Source of the DNA: Pollutibacter soli
Lineage (GTDB): Bacteria; Bacteroidota; Bacteroidia; Chitinophagales; Chitinophagaceae
Length of the DNA: 64,000 nt
Assembly (NCBI GenBank): GCA_029269725.1
Contig: JARJHS010000005.1
Location: 62,001 to 126,000, forward strand
Reading direction: 5' to 3'
The translations under genes were made by a program, and so were the position numbers. Shown piece by piece: positions 53,740 to 62,500 of this stretch. The notes under the pieces were generated by a model, which worked only from the letters and a program-made list of their open reading frames with translations, was not told the origin of the DNA and searched no databases. The first letter of the stretch is position 1. Every line of letters starts with the position of its first letter.

Positions 53740-54498
53740 AAGCGTCGGGTTTGGTAAAACGTGAATATCTCAAAGTTTTCAGATATATGGATGCTGCCGG
53801 TTGGTCTATTTTACCGTTTGGAGAAATGACCCACCCCCGGCCACTCTTCCGCTGCGCGAAAGAGGGGAGAGCAGTTTGCGGGCGCAGCTTCGTTCACTGT
53901 GTGGTAATGGCTTTTGGCTCGGTGGGATATAATTTACTGAAGGGTTTTGACTTGTCTCGAAATATCCATGACGAATAGCGAATTTTTGTTGGTGTTTCGA
54001 CGGGCCTCGGAGTGGTTGTTGAAATTCGATAGAGGAGTCGAACACCAACAAAGCAGACTCACTCTGGCCACTCTCCCGCTGCGCGAAAGAGGGGAGAGGT
54101 GGTTGCATGTGCAGCTTTGATTATAATTTATTGAAGGGTTTTGACTTATCTGGAAATATCCATGACGAATAGCGAATCTTTGTTGGTGTTTCGACGGGTC
54201 TCGGAGTGGTTGTTGAAAATCGATAGAGGAGTCGAACACCAACAGAGCAGACTCACTCCGGCCACTCTCCCGCTGCGCGAAAGAGGAGATAGGTGGTTGC
54301 ATGTGCAGCTTTGATTATCATTTATTGAAGGGTTTTGACTGGTCTCGAAATATCCATGATGAATAGCGAATTTTTGTTGGTGTTTCGACGGGCCTCGGAG
54401 TGGTTGTTGAAAATCGATAGAGGAGTCGAACACCAACAATCCCTGGCCTACTTCCAGTTCAACTACTCCCTATAGTATCCGTGAAACACCAACGGAAT
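53740..54498. repeat. 194-bp tandem repeat, ~2.8 copies, carrying the GTTGGTGTT hairpin
   Basis: Copies start near 53938, 54132 and 54326 (AGGGTTTTGACT recurs at 53941, 54135 and 54329, spacing 194). Each contains the inverted pair TTGTTGGTGTTTCGAC and GTCGAACACCAACAA about 45 bp apart, and CACTCTCCCGCTGCGCGAAA. The frames running through the copies on the minus strand are periodic shadows. No gene is supported in this 760-bp stretch. Confidence 0.88.
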
Positions 54499-55488
54499 TC
54501 ATTTTATCACTTCACCTGGTTTACGCTGATCAGCTGTAAATCTCGTCACCTTTACCTGGTCACCAATCTCAATACTCAACAAATCTTCGCCAACCTCTAA
54601 CGGACCGTTATAGGTTTTCTTTGTACGACTGATGAGGTCATTCACCGTTGGAGGTGGGAGGGAAGGGTCAGCAGTGAGCAATACAATATGGGAGTATACC
54701 GCCAGTTTGGGATTGGTCTGTGAAAAGACTTTACCCGCTTCTTCGGGTGATATATGAAAGCCGAGGATCTGGTTAATTAATGGGGATTTTTGCATGGAGC
54801 TTTCATTCGCAGCAGCAACTTCATGCACGACTACATCTACACCCTTTGCATATCGGATAAGGTTTTCACTGTAACGTGTATCACCCGAAAGTATAACAGA
54901 ATGACCAGCATAATCGATTCTATAACCCAACGCAGAATCAATGAACTCAGCATGGCGAACGGTAAAAGGAGTTACTTTCACCCCATTCTTTTCCCAAACG
55001 AATTTCTCTTCTATGTCGGTCGCGATTACCAGTGCTCCGCTATCCGCCTTGTTTCTTTCTTTACTGCGGGTAGTAATATCCCATGAATATGCTTTGACAA
55101 GATTTTCCATCATGTTCTGCGTCCCTGCCGGACCGAATGTTTCGAGAGGATGACTTCTCCTGCCATAAACTGCAGGTATCCATCCTGTGAGCCACAGATC
55201 CGGAATGCCAACCACATGATCTGAATGAAGGTGTGTCAGGAACAGTGCATCGATCGTACCCAACGGGATTTTCAGCTGCCATAGCCTTTGTGAAGCGCCC
55301 CTTCCACAGTCAAACAACAGTTTTTGTCCGCCGGCTTCCACCAGTATAGCGGGTCCGAATCTTTCTATAGATGGCACGGGTGCTCCGGTTCCCAGTAATG
55401 TAATTTTTATTGCAGGCTGAGCAGCTGCATCAATAATGTTAACAATAAATAAGAAAAGCAGAATTCCCGTTTTAAATAAGTTTCTCAT
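54499..55488 (-). CDS. Secreted MBL-fold metallohydrolase (RNase Z-like)
   Basis: A 329-residue protein; ATG 55488 gives the signal peptide MRNLFKTGILLFLFIVNIID. The metal motif is THLHSDHVVGIPD (HxHxDH), with further ligands in VVHEVAA, LSGDTRYSEN and YSHIV. GTGAPVPSIERFGPAILVEA is the RNase Z-type N-terminus, yet export excludes tRNA processing, so it is probably an arylsulfatase/phosphodiesterase-like enzyme. It may be co-transcribed with the CHAT gene 236 bp upstream. Confidence 0.88.
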   Translation of the reverse strand: MRNLFKTGILLFLFIVNIIDAAAQPAIKITLLGTGAPVPSIERFGPAILVEAGGQKLLFDCGRGASQRLWQLKIPLGTIDALFLTHLHSDHVVGIPDLWLTGWIPAVYGRRSHPLETFGPAGTQNMMENLVKAYSWDITTRSKERNKADSGALVIATDIEEKFVWEKNGVKVTPFTVRHAEFIDSALGYRIDYAGHSVILSGDTRYSENLIRYAKGVDVVVHEVAAANESSMQKSPLINQILGFHISPEEAGKVFSQTNPKLAVYSHIVLLTADPSLPPPTVNDLISRTKKTYNGPLEVGEDLLSIEIGDQVKVTRFTADQRKPGEVIK

Positions 55489-55532
55489 CGCGAAAATATT
55501 TACTGTTGAGAGAGACAAATCTTTCACTCATA

Positions 55533-55695
55533 GTTGGTGTTCGCTTCAAATCCTTTGCTATTGACTGGTTCCCGTTTGGAACACCAGTACGTGTTAGGGT
55601 ATGGCGATTCTCCGCTAAACCAGTTGTGAGTGATACTTGTTGGTGTTCTCTCCGGATCATTTTCATTGGCAGATTACTGTTTGTATCACCAACAA
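55533..55695. repeat. Two more GTTGGTGTT hairpin units
   Basis: Unit 1: GTTGGTGTTCGC (55533-55544) with GGAACACCAGTAC (55578-55590). Unit 2: TTGTTGGTGTTC (55637-55648) with TATCACCAACAA (55684-55695). Both fill the space between the CHAT gene and the MBL gene and could fold in a shared transcript. Confidence 0.7.
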
Positions 55696-55723
55696 GCAGG
55701 ATTAACTGAGCCTTCGGCTTACG

Positions 55724-56761
55724 TTATATATCAATTACATCAATCTTCTTCACCATCTCCTGCAGATTATCAATCACTGATCCATTACTTTCGATATAAC
55801 TTTGCACCGTCGATGCTGCGATATTTTTTTCAGTATTGATCAATGAACTGAAAATTTTCCTCGAATCAATTCCCGGAAGTTCAAAAGCGGCTTTATCAAA
55901 AACTTTTCTGAATTCCTTATCATCTTTTTTTCCTTCGGCAACCATTTTTGCAGCGGTCAGCGCTTCATTCAATGCAATGATTTTTTCTTTGCTGACGAGG
56001 TCGGGTTTAGAAGCGATGGATTCCACAACGGAAGTGAGGTAATTGGTCGAAAGCGCATCCCTCGTCAGTTTATCATTACCGATAATAGAGCTGTGCTTTT
56101 TTGCTGATCGCTGCTGATCATCTTCAGGCTGACTGTTTTTTATTTCGATATAACTGATCGTAAAATCGCCGTTCGCATTTATTACATCGTCTATTGAAGT
56201 GAATTCGCGGAAAACAATTTTATTTTCTTTATCCATCACCGTTACGAGGTCTTTTGCCTTTGTATAGGCACTTCTGAACGGTTCTTCCTGCCCGATCTGC
56301 TGAAACAACAGCTGCGCAAAGGTTTCAGCGAGATAAGTGTTGATTTCTGTACCGCAGGAGATGATAATAGGTGCCTGTTCTCCGGGGCCCACCTGTTTGA
56401 TGATTTCCTTCGCCAGCGGAAATGTTTCACAGGCGTTGAGAAAAATCAGTTTAATTTGTTTCAGACTACTCAAAATCACCCGCGACATTCTTTCCGGTTC
56501 GATCCTGTAATCGTTTGTAAGATTAATGCATCCATCCTTTGAATGACCGGAGAAATAAAAAATCGTAAAACGGCTGCCGTATTTGGAGAAAGTCTGCGTC
56601 AGCCTGTCTACATCAAAGATCTCATCCTTGATGTAGTAAAGTTTGTCGTTAAACGCCAGCGGCAAAAAGATATGGGTGATGCTCATTGCTTCCTCGGTGA
56701 GGTTGGGCAGCCGATCTTTCATGCTATTGGCAAATACCGTGTAGATCGTGGATTTTTCCAT
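55724..56761 (-). CDS. CHAT domain protease with C-terminal helical extension
   Basis: A 345-residue protein. Residues ~30-200 form a CHAT (caspase HetF associated with TPR) peptidase: catalytic His73 in FYFSGHSKDG and Cys111 in FLNACETFPLAK, followed by IISCGTEIN and AETFAQLL. No TPR is present. Residues ~215-345 are a charged, mostly helical extension (Lys/Asp-rich after residue 215) with no recognised family; it could recognise a target or be cleaved. The caspase-family gene lies 70 bp upstream on the same strand, so both are probably made together. CHAT proteins in bacteria often act as suicide or defence proteases. Confidence 0.9.
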   Translation of the reverse strand: MEKSTIYTVFANSMKDRLPNLTEEAMSITHIFLPLAFNDKLYYIKDEIFDVDRLTQTFSKYGSRFTIFYFSGHSKDGCINLTNDYRIEPERMSRVILSSLKQIKLIFLNACETFPLAKEIIKQVGPGEQAPIIISCGTEINTYLAETFAQLLFQQIGQEEPFRSAYTKAKDLVTVMDKENKIVFREFTSIDDVINANGDFTISYIEIKNSQPEDDQQRSAKKHSSIIGNDKLTRDALSTNYLTSVVESIASKPDLVSKEKIIALNEALTAAKMVAEGKKDDKEFRKVFDKAAFELPGIDSRKIFSSLINTEKNIAASTVQSYIESNGSVIDNLQEMVKKIDVIDI

Positions 56762-56831
56762 GGAATGAAGTAAGCTTTTGTCAGAATTTATGATGAGTCA
56801 GTATTACTTCAGAGCCATGAGTTCAGCCATT

Positions 56832-57695
56832 TCATTTCCTGATGAAACTGAAATATTTCTTAGGGTCGATTTTGAACATTTCTTCCTCACGAAACAGCGC
56901 AGATTCCCGACCGTAAGCGAAAAGATTGGGACGTTGAATAGCTGAAATCAGATCGAATATACGTGAATGTACCTGCTTATATGTTCCAGGTCGTTCGTTT
57001 TCCAGTAAAACCTTTCGGAGTGCGCCGGTCATCAGTCCAAAGCCATCCTGCTCAACAGCTTTCTCAGCATCCTGGCATGCACCGAGCAGCAGTACACTTG
57101 CAGCAATATCATCCTTTATTACTAACGGCATTCGGACAGCATCTGCGTAGTCCTGCTTATTGTTATGATATGCTTCAAGTCCGATGTCTCTTGGCGCTTC
57201 CCTGGTGACATATCTTTTTGGCAGAACAGTAGCTGTTTCTTCTCCCGCCCCTCTAGACATGGAGCCACTATGACAGCTGTCGGACACCATCAAAATTTTT
57301 ACGCCTGCTTCAAAGCGACTGAAATGATCCCAGAGTTCATCATCTATTAGTTGCCGGTCCCAGAGACACCAGGTTTCATCCTGGAAATCGTCTTCATCAT
57401 GATTGATATCCTTCACCTGGCCACCATGACCGGAATAGCTGATGAAAAGGAAATCACCGTTTTTCAGTGTTTCGCTTTGTTTTTTAAGATAGGCATTGAC
57501 GTTAGCGGTGAGCGGCCTTTTGTATTCGTCAGCATCTGAACTCAGCAGCAGCGTTTGTTCTGTGATACCGGCTTTACCGGCAACTTCAGAATAAAATTTC
57601 GCGTCGTTCTCGCAACACGCCAGTATCCCATCCCAGCCATTGTAATGTACGGGGTTAACATTGTTGACACCGATATGCAGAGAGTAAGCCCGCAT
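56832..57695 (-). CDS. Caspase family (C14) / metacaspase-like protease
   Basis: A 287-residue protein; ATG 57695 is chosen because it gives MRAYSLHIGVNNVNPVHYNG, and a strong promoter lies 18 bp upstream; the long upstream frame is non-coding. Catalytic dyad His90 in ISYSGHGGQV and Cys141 in MVSDSCHSGS. The Asp-rich loop after the His (DINHDEDDFQDETWCLWDRQ) is like the calcium-binding loop of metacaspases, which cut after Arg or Lys. No separate regulatory domain is seen. First gene of the caspase-CHAT operon; role may be controlled proteolysis or cell death. Confidence 0.92.
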   Translation of the reverse strand: MRAYSLHIGVNNVNPVHYNGWDGILACCENDAKFYSEVAGKAGITEQTLLLSSDADEYKRPLTANVNAYLKKQSETLKNGDFLFISYSGHGGQVKDINHDEDDFQDETWCLWDRQLIDDELWDHFSRFEAGVKILMVSDSCHSGSMSRGAGEETATVLPKRYVTREAPRDIGLEAYHNNKQDYADAVRMPLVIKDDIAASVLLLGACQDAEKAVEQDGFGLMTGALRKVLLENERPGTYKQVHSRIFDLISAIQRPNLFAYGRESALFREEEMFKIDPKKYFSFIRK

Positions 57696-57713
57696 GTAAT
57701 GCTGAATGATATA

Positions 57714-57742
57714 CAAAGTTAAGAATGATTGTAAATGCGCAA
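57714..57742 (-). promoter_or_regulatory. Promoter of the caspase-CHAT operon
   Basis: On the minus strand, TTG (57742-57740), an 18-bp spacer, then TAACTTTG (57721-57714). The -7 box matches TAnnTTTG exactly and the TTG fits the -33 element. The ATG at 57695 follows 18 nt later, which also supports that start. Best promoter in the window. Confidence 0.75.
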
Positions 57743-58095
57743 CCCGTTTTTTAACGAGGAGGGAGAATCCGGAATACGCAATACAGGAATAGCGGGAAAC
57801 TGAAAACGGACATGTGGAACAGGGAAAAGGAGAAAACAGAAACAGAAACAGTGAAGAAAGGCAATAATAAGCAGGCAACAGGCAACAGGAAACAGCTGGC
57901 TTTTCAGGATGATATATCTTGTCAAAAACGGATGCCGTTGGTTTAATTGCAGAGACGCCATGCATGGCGTCCCTGCAATTGAACAGGAAACAGAAACCGC
58001 AAATCGGTACAGGAGAAAATCAGAGACAGTAACAGTGACACAGCACTCTCTTAGCGTGACTGTTCCTACTGCCTATGGCCTGCTTACTATTGACC
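57743..58095. other. Intergenic region with GAGACGCCATGCATGGCGTC palindrome
   Basis: AATTGCAGAGACGCCATG (57945-57962) and its near-exact reverse complement (57963-57980) form a palindrome with one mismatch, a repeat type found in many bacteria. The surroundings are microrepeats (AACAGGAAACAG). No gene in 57743-58095. Confidence 0.65.
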
Positions 58096-58839
58096 CTACC
58101 ATCTGCTGTCTAACCCAACATATTTCTCCGTCCTGCTCATCTGCTCTTGTATCGCCGACTCACTCATATACCTTTTTCCGCCGGGATATTTTTCTTCGTG
58201 GGGAATAATGTCGTTTCGCATGACAGCGAAACCTTTATTGAGATATGCCTTCCAGGCCAATAGCTGGTAACCCAATCCGCGGGCGATATCGGCACTATCA
58301 GTGTTGCGTTCAAACTGATCCATATATTTTACCGAAACATGACTGATGCCAAGACCGATCAGTCCGAAGGTATTTTTCGTCCCGAAATAAACGATATGAC
58401 ATAGCTCGTGTCCGAAAATGCCTGCCTGTCCGTTTATGCCGGCGTTTACAAACAAAGGAATATTCGATCCTGCGGAAGGTTCAAAAATTTTAATGATATA
58501 AGTTCGCTTACTGGCCTTTCGAAAAACGCTGCCGAATGTAAGGTTGGTTGAAATCAAACCCTTCTCGCTGTTGATGATTTTGAGTTTGATTTTAGTATTA
58601 ACCAACTCAGGAAAATAGGAGAGTGCATAAATCAATTGCTTCGCATACTGCGTAGGAATTACTTTGTTTTTGCCATAAATTTTTTCAAGCGAGTCGTATC
58701 TGATGTTCGCTGAATCAGATATGTCTCTTGCCGGCTGTGATGGTAGTAACGTTTGTGCGGTACTGCAATTGAAAACAGTTATCAGGCTTAAAACAACACC
58801 AGCTTTGATGGAAGCATTTTTCCAGGCTTTTAATACCAT
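58096..58839 (-). CDS. Exported zinc metallopeptidase-like protein (HELxH)
   Basis: A 247-residue protein; ATG 58839 gives a signal peptide (GVVLSLITVFNCSTAQ, possibly lipidated at Cys). The zinc site is IFGHELCHIVYF (HExxH), preceded by NAGINGQAGIF. The downstream Glu or His third ligand may be in DSADIARGLGY (cf. ADxxA of M48 proteases). Family not certain. It lies just upstream of the caspase operon on the same strand, but the ~400-bp gap contains its own promoter region, so it is probably separate. Confidence 0.75.
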   Translation of the reverse strand: MVLKAWKNASIKAGVVLSLITVFNCSTAQTLLPSQPARDISDSANIRYDSLEKIYGKNKVIPTQYAKQLIYALSYFPELVNTKIKLKIINSEKGLISTNLTFGSVFRKASKRTYIIKIFEPSAGSNIPLFVNAGINGQAGIFGHELCHIVYFGTKNTFGLIGLGISHVSVKYMDQFERNTDSADIARGLGYQLLAWKAYLNKGFAVMRNDIIPHEEKYPGGKRYMSESAIQEQMSRTEKYVGLDSRW

Positions 58840-58922
58840 CGTTAATAATACAAATTTCAAACTTATCGCGGATATAAATTTCTGTCTTTTGAAAGTAGGA
58901 GACCGGGGGCATCTGACATTAA

Positions 58923-59375
58923 TTATTTTCCAGGAAGCATATTCCGGATCGCGGCAATTTTCCATGTTCCGAGAGCCTTAACTGCAACGAATGAACTCCA
59001 CATTTTCCGAATAGTATTGTCCGGGTTTTTTATCTCATAATGTGCATCTGCAATCGCAGTGCTTTCGTCAAGAAAACGAACCTTTTCTACTTTCAGAATT
59101 CTGGAACCCGGGTTGCCCACCGAACTTTGCAACATACCTTTTATTGCCTCATTAATTCCGTATCGCCATTCTCCTGTTGAAACCAGCTGATCGATATCAT
59201 TAGTAAGAATTTTTCTAAGTAAAACTGTATCTTTCTTCTCCCGCGCGAGAGCGTAATTGTCGATCAACAAATAGATTTCCTTGCTTCTGCTATTCGGCTC
59301 TTTACCATCCTGGGCCGATATATCCGAATTAAAGAATATTACCAGTCCCATTGATAAAAGGAAATACATTTTCAT
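58923..59375 (-). CDS. Secreted DUF4440/NTF2-like protein
   Basis: A 150-residue protein with a signal peptide (MKMYFLLSMGLVIFFNSDIS). The NTF2-like fold is suggested by LLIDNYALAREKKDTVLLRK, ILTNDIDQLVSTGEWRYGIN, STAIADAHYEIKNPD and GTWKIAAIRNM. This is the DUF4440 pattern: a pocket without a known reaction. It ends 84 bp before the start of the HELCH zincin gene on the same strand. Confidence 0.84.
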   Translation of the reverse strand: MKMYFLLSMGLVIFFNSDISAQDGKEPNSRSKEIYLLIDNYALAREKKDTVLLRKILTNDIDQLVSTGEWRYGINEAIKGMLQSSVGNPGSRILKVEKVRFLDESTAIADAHYEIKNPDNTIRKMWSSFVAVKALGTWKIAAIRNMLPGK

Positions 59376-59540
59376 GGTTCATTGTTTTTCTAATGAATGA
59401 TTGAATAGATTTTCCGAATAACATCTTTCCCGGCTACTGTTCATGCTGCAGGGTGAAGCTATGGAATTTCAAAGCCTCTCAGGGGGATTTCTTCTAAACA
59501 GTATTAAAATCGGGCACCGCCGGTAAGCCTCCGTTTATTG

Positions 59541-59548
59541 TATCTTTG
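59541..59548 (+). promoter_or_regulatory. -7 promoter box of the Bcp-type peroxiredoxin
   Basis: TATCTTTG fits TAnnTTTG and ends 34 nt before the ATG at 59583. The -33 TTG is not seen at the expected spacing. Confidence 0.5.
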
Positions 59549-59582
59549 CGTATATCTGTTTAAGAATTAAAATACTTTAAAT

Positions 59583-60116
59583 ATGAAAAAGCTTACTTTT
59601 CTTTTGATCCTCCTGTCCACTGTTTCCGTTTCTGTGTTCTCCCAGGGCGGTGGTGGTGTGAAGAACGGCCAACTCGCACCTAATTTCTCTGGCAAAGACC
59701 AGGATGGGAACACCGTTTCTCTCGATCAGTACAAAGGGAAAAAAGTGGTATTGTATTTCTATCCGAAAGATGATACACCGGGATGTACTGCAGAAGCTTG
59801 CAGTCTGCGCGACAATTATGATTCGTTAACAAAAGCCGGGTATACCATTATTGGCGTAAGTGCTGATGATCAGAAATCACATAAAGACTTCAAAACAAAA
59901 TACAATCTGCCCTTTACTTTGATTGCAGATACAGATAAAACAATTGCCAATCAGTACGGTGTTTGGGTGGAGAAAGAAAGAGATGGACAGAAGTTCATGG
60001 GAATGGCGCGTACAACTTTTATCATCGATGAAAAAGGAACCGTTGTTGCGAAGATTGAAAAAGTGGATACCAAAGACCATGCAAAGCAGGTACTGGGGTA
60101 TAATACGATGCAATAA
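59583..60116 (+). CDS. bcp: Exported Bcp/PrxQ-type peroxiredoxin
   Basis: A 177-residue thiol peroxidase that reduces peroxides with reducing power from a thioredoxin-like partner. The peroxidatic and resolving cysteines are five residues apart in PKDDTPGCTAEACSLRDNY, typical of PrxQ/Bcp. FPKDDTPGC motif and the ARTTFIIDEKGTVVAKIEKV strand complete the fold. The N-terminal ~20 residues are a signal peptide (MKKLTFLLILLSTVSVSVFS), so it acts in the periplasm, unlike cytoplasmic Bcp. Followed by a strong bidirectional terminator. Confidence 0.93.
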   Translation: MKKLTFLLILLSTVSVSVFSQGGGGVKNGQLAPNFSGKDQDGNTVSLDQYKGKKVVLYFYPKDDTPGCTAEACSLRDNYDSLTKAGYTIIGVSADDQKSHKDFKTKYNLPFTLIADTDKTIANQYGVWVEKERDGQKFMGMARTTFIIDEKGTVVAKIEKVDTKDHAKQVLGYNTMQ

Positions 60117-60146
60117 TTCAGACAGGCGACTACTTAAGTGAACGAT

Positions 60147-60177
60147 AAAAAAAGGGCATCAATGAATGCCCTTTTTT
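60147..60177. terminator. Bidirectional rho-independent terminator
   Basis: GGGCAT (60154-60159) pairs with ATGCCC (60166-60171) around CAATGA, flanked by a run of A (60147-60153) and a run of T (60172-60177). It serves bcp on the plus strand and the NmrA-like gene on the minus strand. Confidence 0.88.
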
Positions 60178-60191
60178 AAAAAACTTTTGCA

Positions 60192-61142
60192 TTAACTCAA
60201 CGGAATTTTCTTCGCGTTATCTGCAAGCCAACTATCAAAATCCTGCAATTCCGGATTTAATTCTTTTGCCATTTTTATATCTCGTGCGTCGGCAAATTCT
60301 TTTGCAAATTCCTGGTAGTACTGGAACATGTTTCCGAGATCTTCTGCACCAGGAAATCCAAACGACCTGAAAGTTTCCGGACTGATGCTGTTGTAACGAA
60401 CTTCTTCGCCCAATGCTTTTGTCATGGATTTTGCCATTTCCGCGCAGGTGATATGTTCGCCTGCAATGCCAATCGTTTTCCCGATCAGGGATTCACCTTT
60501 TTTGAAAATACCATACGCACATTTTCCGATGTCTCCTGAGCCAATACCGGATAATGGACTATCTCCCATCGGGAAAGTAATTGCCAGTACGCCATCAGCT
60601 CCGCGTTTAGGCCCCAGCCCGAAATAGATCATATTGTCCCAGTAAAAACTCGTTAGCAAAAAAGTAGTGGGAATTCCTTCTTCTTTAAAAAAACGGTTGG
60701 ATTCGCCTTTAGCATCGAAATGCGGCACTTTGTATTTTTCCATAAGTGTCGGCATGCGATCGTCATGCAAGGGCACGTGAAGCCTTGTATCTTCCAGCGT
60801 AGACCAGATTACATGTCTGACGCCAGCGGCTTTTGCAGCATCGGCCATACACTTTGCTTCGGCGGCTTCCTGTTCGGGTGAAAAATGCGCCCAGAAAAAA
60901 GTAACACAGAATGCACCCCAGGCGCCTTCCATGGCTTTCTTCACTTTTTCCGGATGCGCTAAGTCTGCCTCCACTACTTCGGCACCCATTGCTGCGAGTG
61001 CTTTTGCTTTATCTGATGAAGGATCGCGTGTAACTGCACGAACGGAAAATTCACTGTTCTTATCGCTGAGAATAGCGCGGGCCAGACCGCCACCCTGTGC
61101 GCCGGTTGCGCCAAATATGGTAATGAGCTTTTTCTGTGACAT
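60192..61142 (-). CDS. NmrA-like NAD(P)-binding family protein
   Basis: A 316-residue cytoplasmic protein. ATG 61142 starts MSQKKLITIFGATGAQGGGL with the Rossmann motif GATGAQGGG; upstream starts at 61160 or 61208 add only non-conserved residues. FCVTFFWAHFSPEQEAAEAK and ILVLTSFYWDNM-like strands (seen as FLLTSFYWDNMIYFG) are typical of NmrA/HSCARG redox sensors that bind NADPH without catalysis. A terminator lies behind it. Confidence 0.88.
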   Translation of the reverse strand: MSQKKLITIFGATGAQGGGLARAILSDKNSEFSVRAVTRDPSSDKAKALAAMGAEVVEADLAHPEKVKKAMEGAWGAFCVTFFWAHFSPEQEAAEAKCMADAAKAAGVRHVIWSTLEDTRLHVPLHDDRMPTLMEKYKVPHFDAKGESNRFFKEEGIPTTFLLTSFYWDNMIYFGLGPKRGADGVLAITFPMGDSPLSGIGSGDIGKCAYGIFKKGESLIGKTIGIAGEHITCAEMAKSMTKALGEEVRYNSISPETFRSFGFPGAEDLGNMFQYYQEFAKEFADARDIKMAKELNPELQDFDSWLADNAKKIPLS

Positions 61143-61411
61143 AACTTTTGTTTGTGTCATGAAAGGTAACAATTTCAGGTATAACGTGTAACGTTCAACG
61201 TAAAACACCAGAGCGCAACTGTGGGAATCTGTCCCCGAGATTCTTTTTTTCTGAACCTATTGTGGTACCGATTCAGGTGCTTTAACCGGAACATTATCGG
61301 TGAAAGTTTCAATCCCTGGCGAACTCGCAACCAATTTCTAAACAGAAAATGGCCTGACTGGATGAGAATTATCACCATCATGAGCCAACGTTTAACGTTT
61401 AACCTTCTACG

Positions 61412-62182
61412 TTATACCTTTTCATACCATTCCAGAATATAGTCTGCAACTTTCTCCCAACCAGGTTCGCCGCAAATGAAATGACTTTTGCCTTCAAAAA
61501 TTTTAAGATCAACCCGACTGCCAGCATCTTTATATTTTCCCGCAAGCGTTTTTGTAAGTCCGGTCGGAAAGATATGATCATTGCCGCCACCGATGAAAAG
61601 GAGGGGAGCATGCGGTTTCTTAAAATCGATATTTGAAAATGAATGTAGAACGAGTTGACGACTGACTTTGAAACTTTCCGGTACCGCGAATTTTTCGAAA
61701 GCTTTTTCTTTCTCTGCATCAGGAATGGTATTGAAGAACGAATAATCATACCATTTCCTGCTACCCATAAAATATTTCTTAAAGCTGAAAAATCCGAAAG
61801 CAGGTAATGCTGTTTTTAAAGTCTGGAACGGAGGAAAAACATTTTTTGGAGGAGCGCCATCAATACTTACGCCTGCTGCGGCACTGCCGAGTTCCACCAG
61901 TTTCATTGTTGCCATTCCTGCCATGGAGTGACCAATAATCAGCGGCTTTTCTCGAAGTGATTTTATGATTGAATTGATATTATTCACCACATCAATAAAA
62001 CCTGTTTTTACAAGATCAGGATGTACTCTCGCTCTCAGTTTTGCCGGGTCACCATCATGACCAGGATTAGCCGGCGTATGAACAGTATATCCCTTCTGTT
62101 CATAATATTTTTTCCATTCTGTCCAACTGAGGTTGTTCACGAAATTCCCGTGGATGAGTATGATGTGTTTTGACTTTGCCAT
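61412..62182 (-). CDS. Alpha/beta hydrolase
   Basis: A 256-residue cytoplasmic hydrolase. HGNFVNNLSWTEWKKYYEQK is the oxyanion region, GHSMAGMATMK holds the nucleophile Ser (near residue 101), LFIGGGNDHIFP the Asp and KSHFICGEPGWEK the His. It resembles the small esterase/lipase type found beside short-chain reductases. The NmrA-like gene follows on the same strand with a ~270-bp gap. Confidence 0.88.
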   Translation of the reverse strand: MAKSKHIILIHGNFVNNLSWTEWKKYYEQKGYTVHTPANPGHDGDPAKLRARVHPDLVKTGFIDVVNNINSIIKSLREKPLIIGHSMAGMATMKLVELGSAAAGVSIDGAPPKNVFPPFQTLKTALPAFGFFSFKKYFMGSRKWYDYSFFNTIPDAEKEKAFEKFAVPESFKVSRQLVLHSFSNIDFKKPHAPLLFIGGGNDHIFPTGLTKTLAGKYKDAGSRVDLKIFEGKSHFICGEPGWEKVADYILEWYEKV

Positions 62183-62500
62183 GACGATTTATTTTTTTTT
62201 GAAGAAGATTTCCGGAATTGATTATGGTACTACCCGAACCCGCTAGTTGCACCTGTCTGTCCAAGGTACTCTATACGGTTATGAGAACAGCGGGGCAGGG
62301 CCATGAAAGCCTGAAATGGAGAATAGAAAGCCGGAAAAGAACAAGGCGGGAATGCGAGTGGTGAAGGAGGAGTTGAAAGGTGATGATGTTTGCAGATACA
62401 AGACATGCCTTGTATCAGGAATTGCAGAAGGTGAATTGCGAAGAGCGAATAGTTAGATACATCGGCTGAAACAAGTATTAAAAGTTGAGGCAATGATAAA
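62183..62500. other. Intergenic region, nothing recognised
   Basis: About 320 bases after the AraC-tail duplication. The minus-strand frame here is low in complexity and unlike a protein. No hairpin with a T tract was found. Confidence 0.4.

Noticed and set aside
53806-54439. Three ~100-aa minus-strand frames
   Set aside because: They repeat every 194 bp with the DNA unit and have no protein features.
57696-57965. 90-codon N-terminal extension of the caspase gene
   Set aside because: The promoter at 57714-57742 lies inside it and the residues are Cys/Ser/Phe-rich and unlike the family; the start at 57695 fits homologs.
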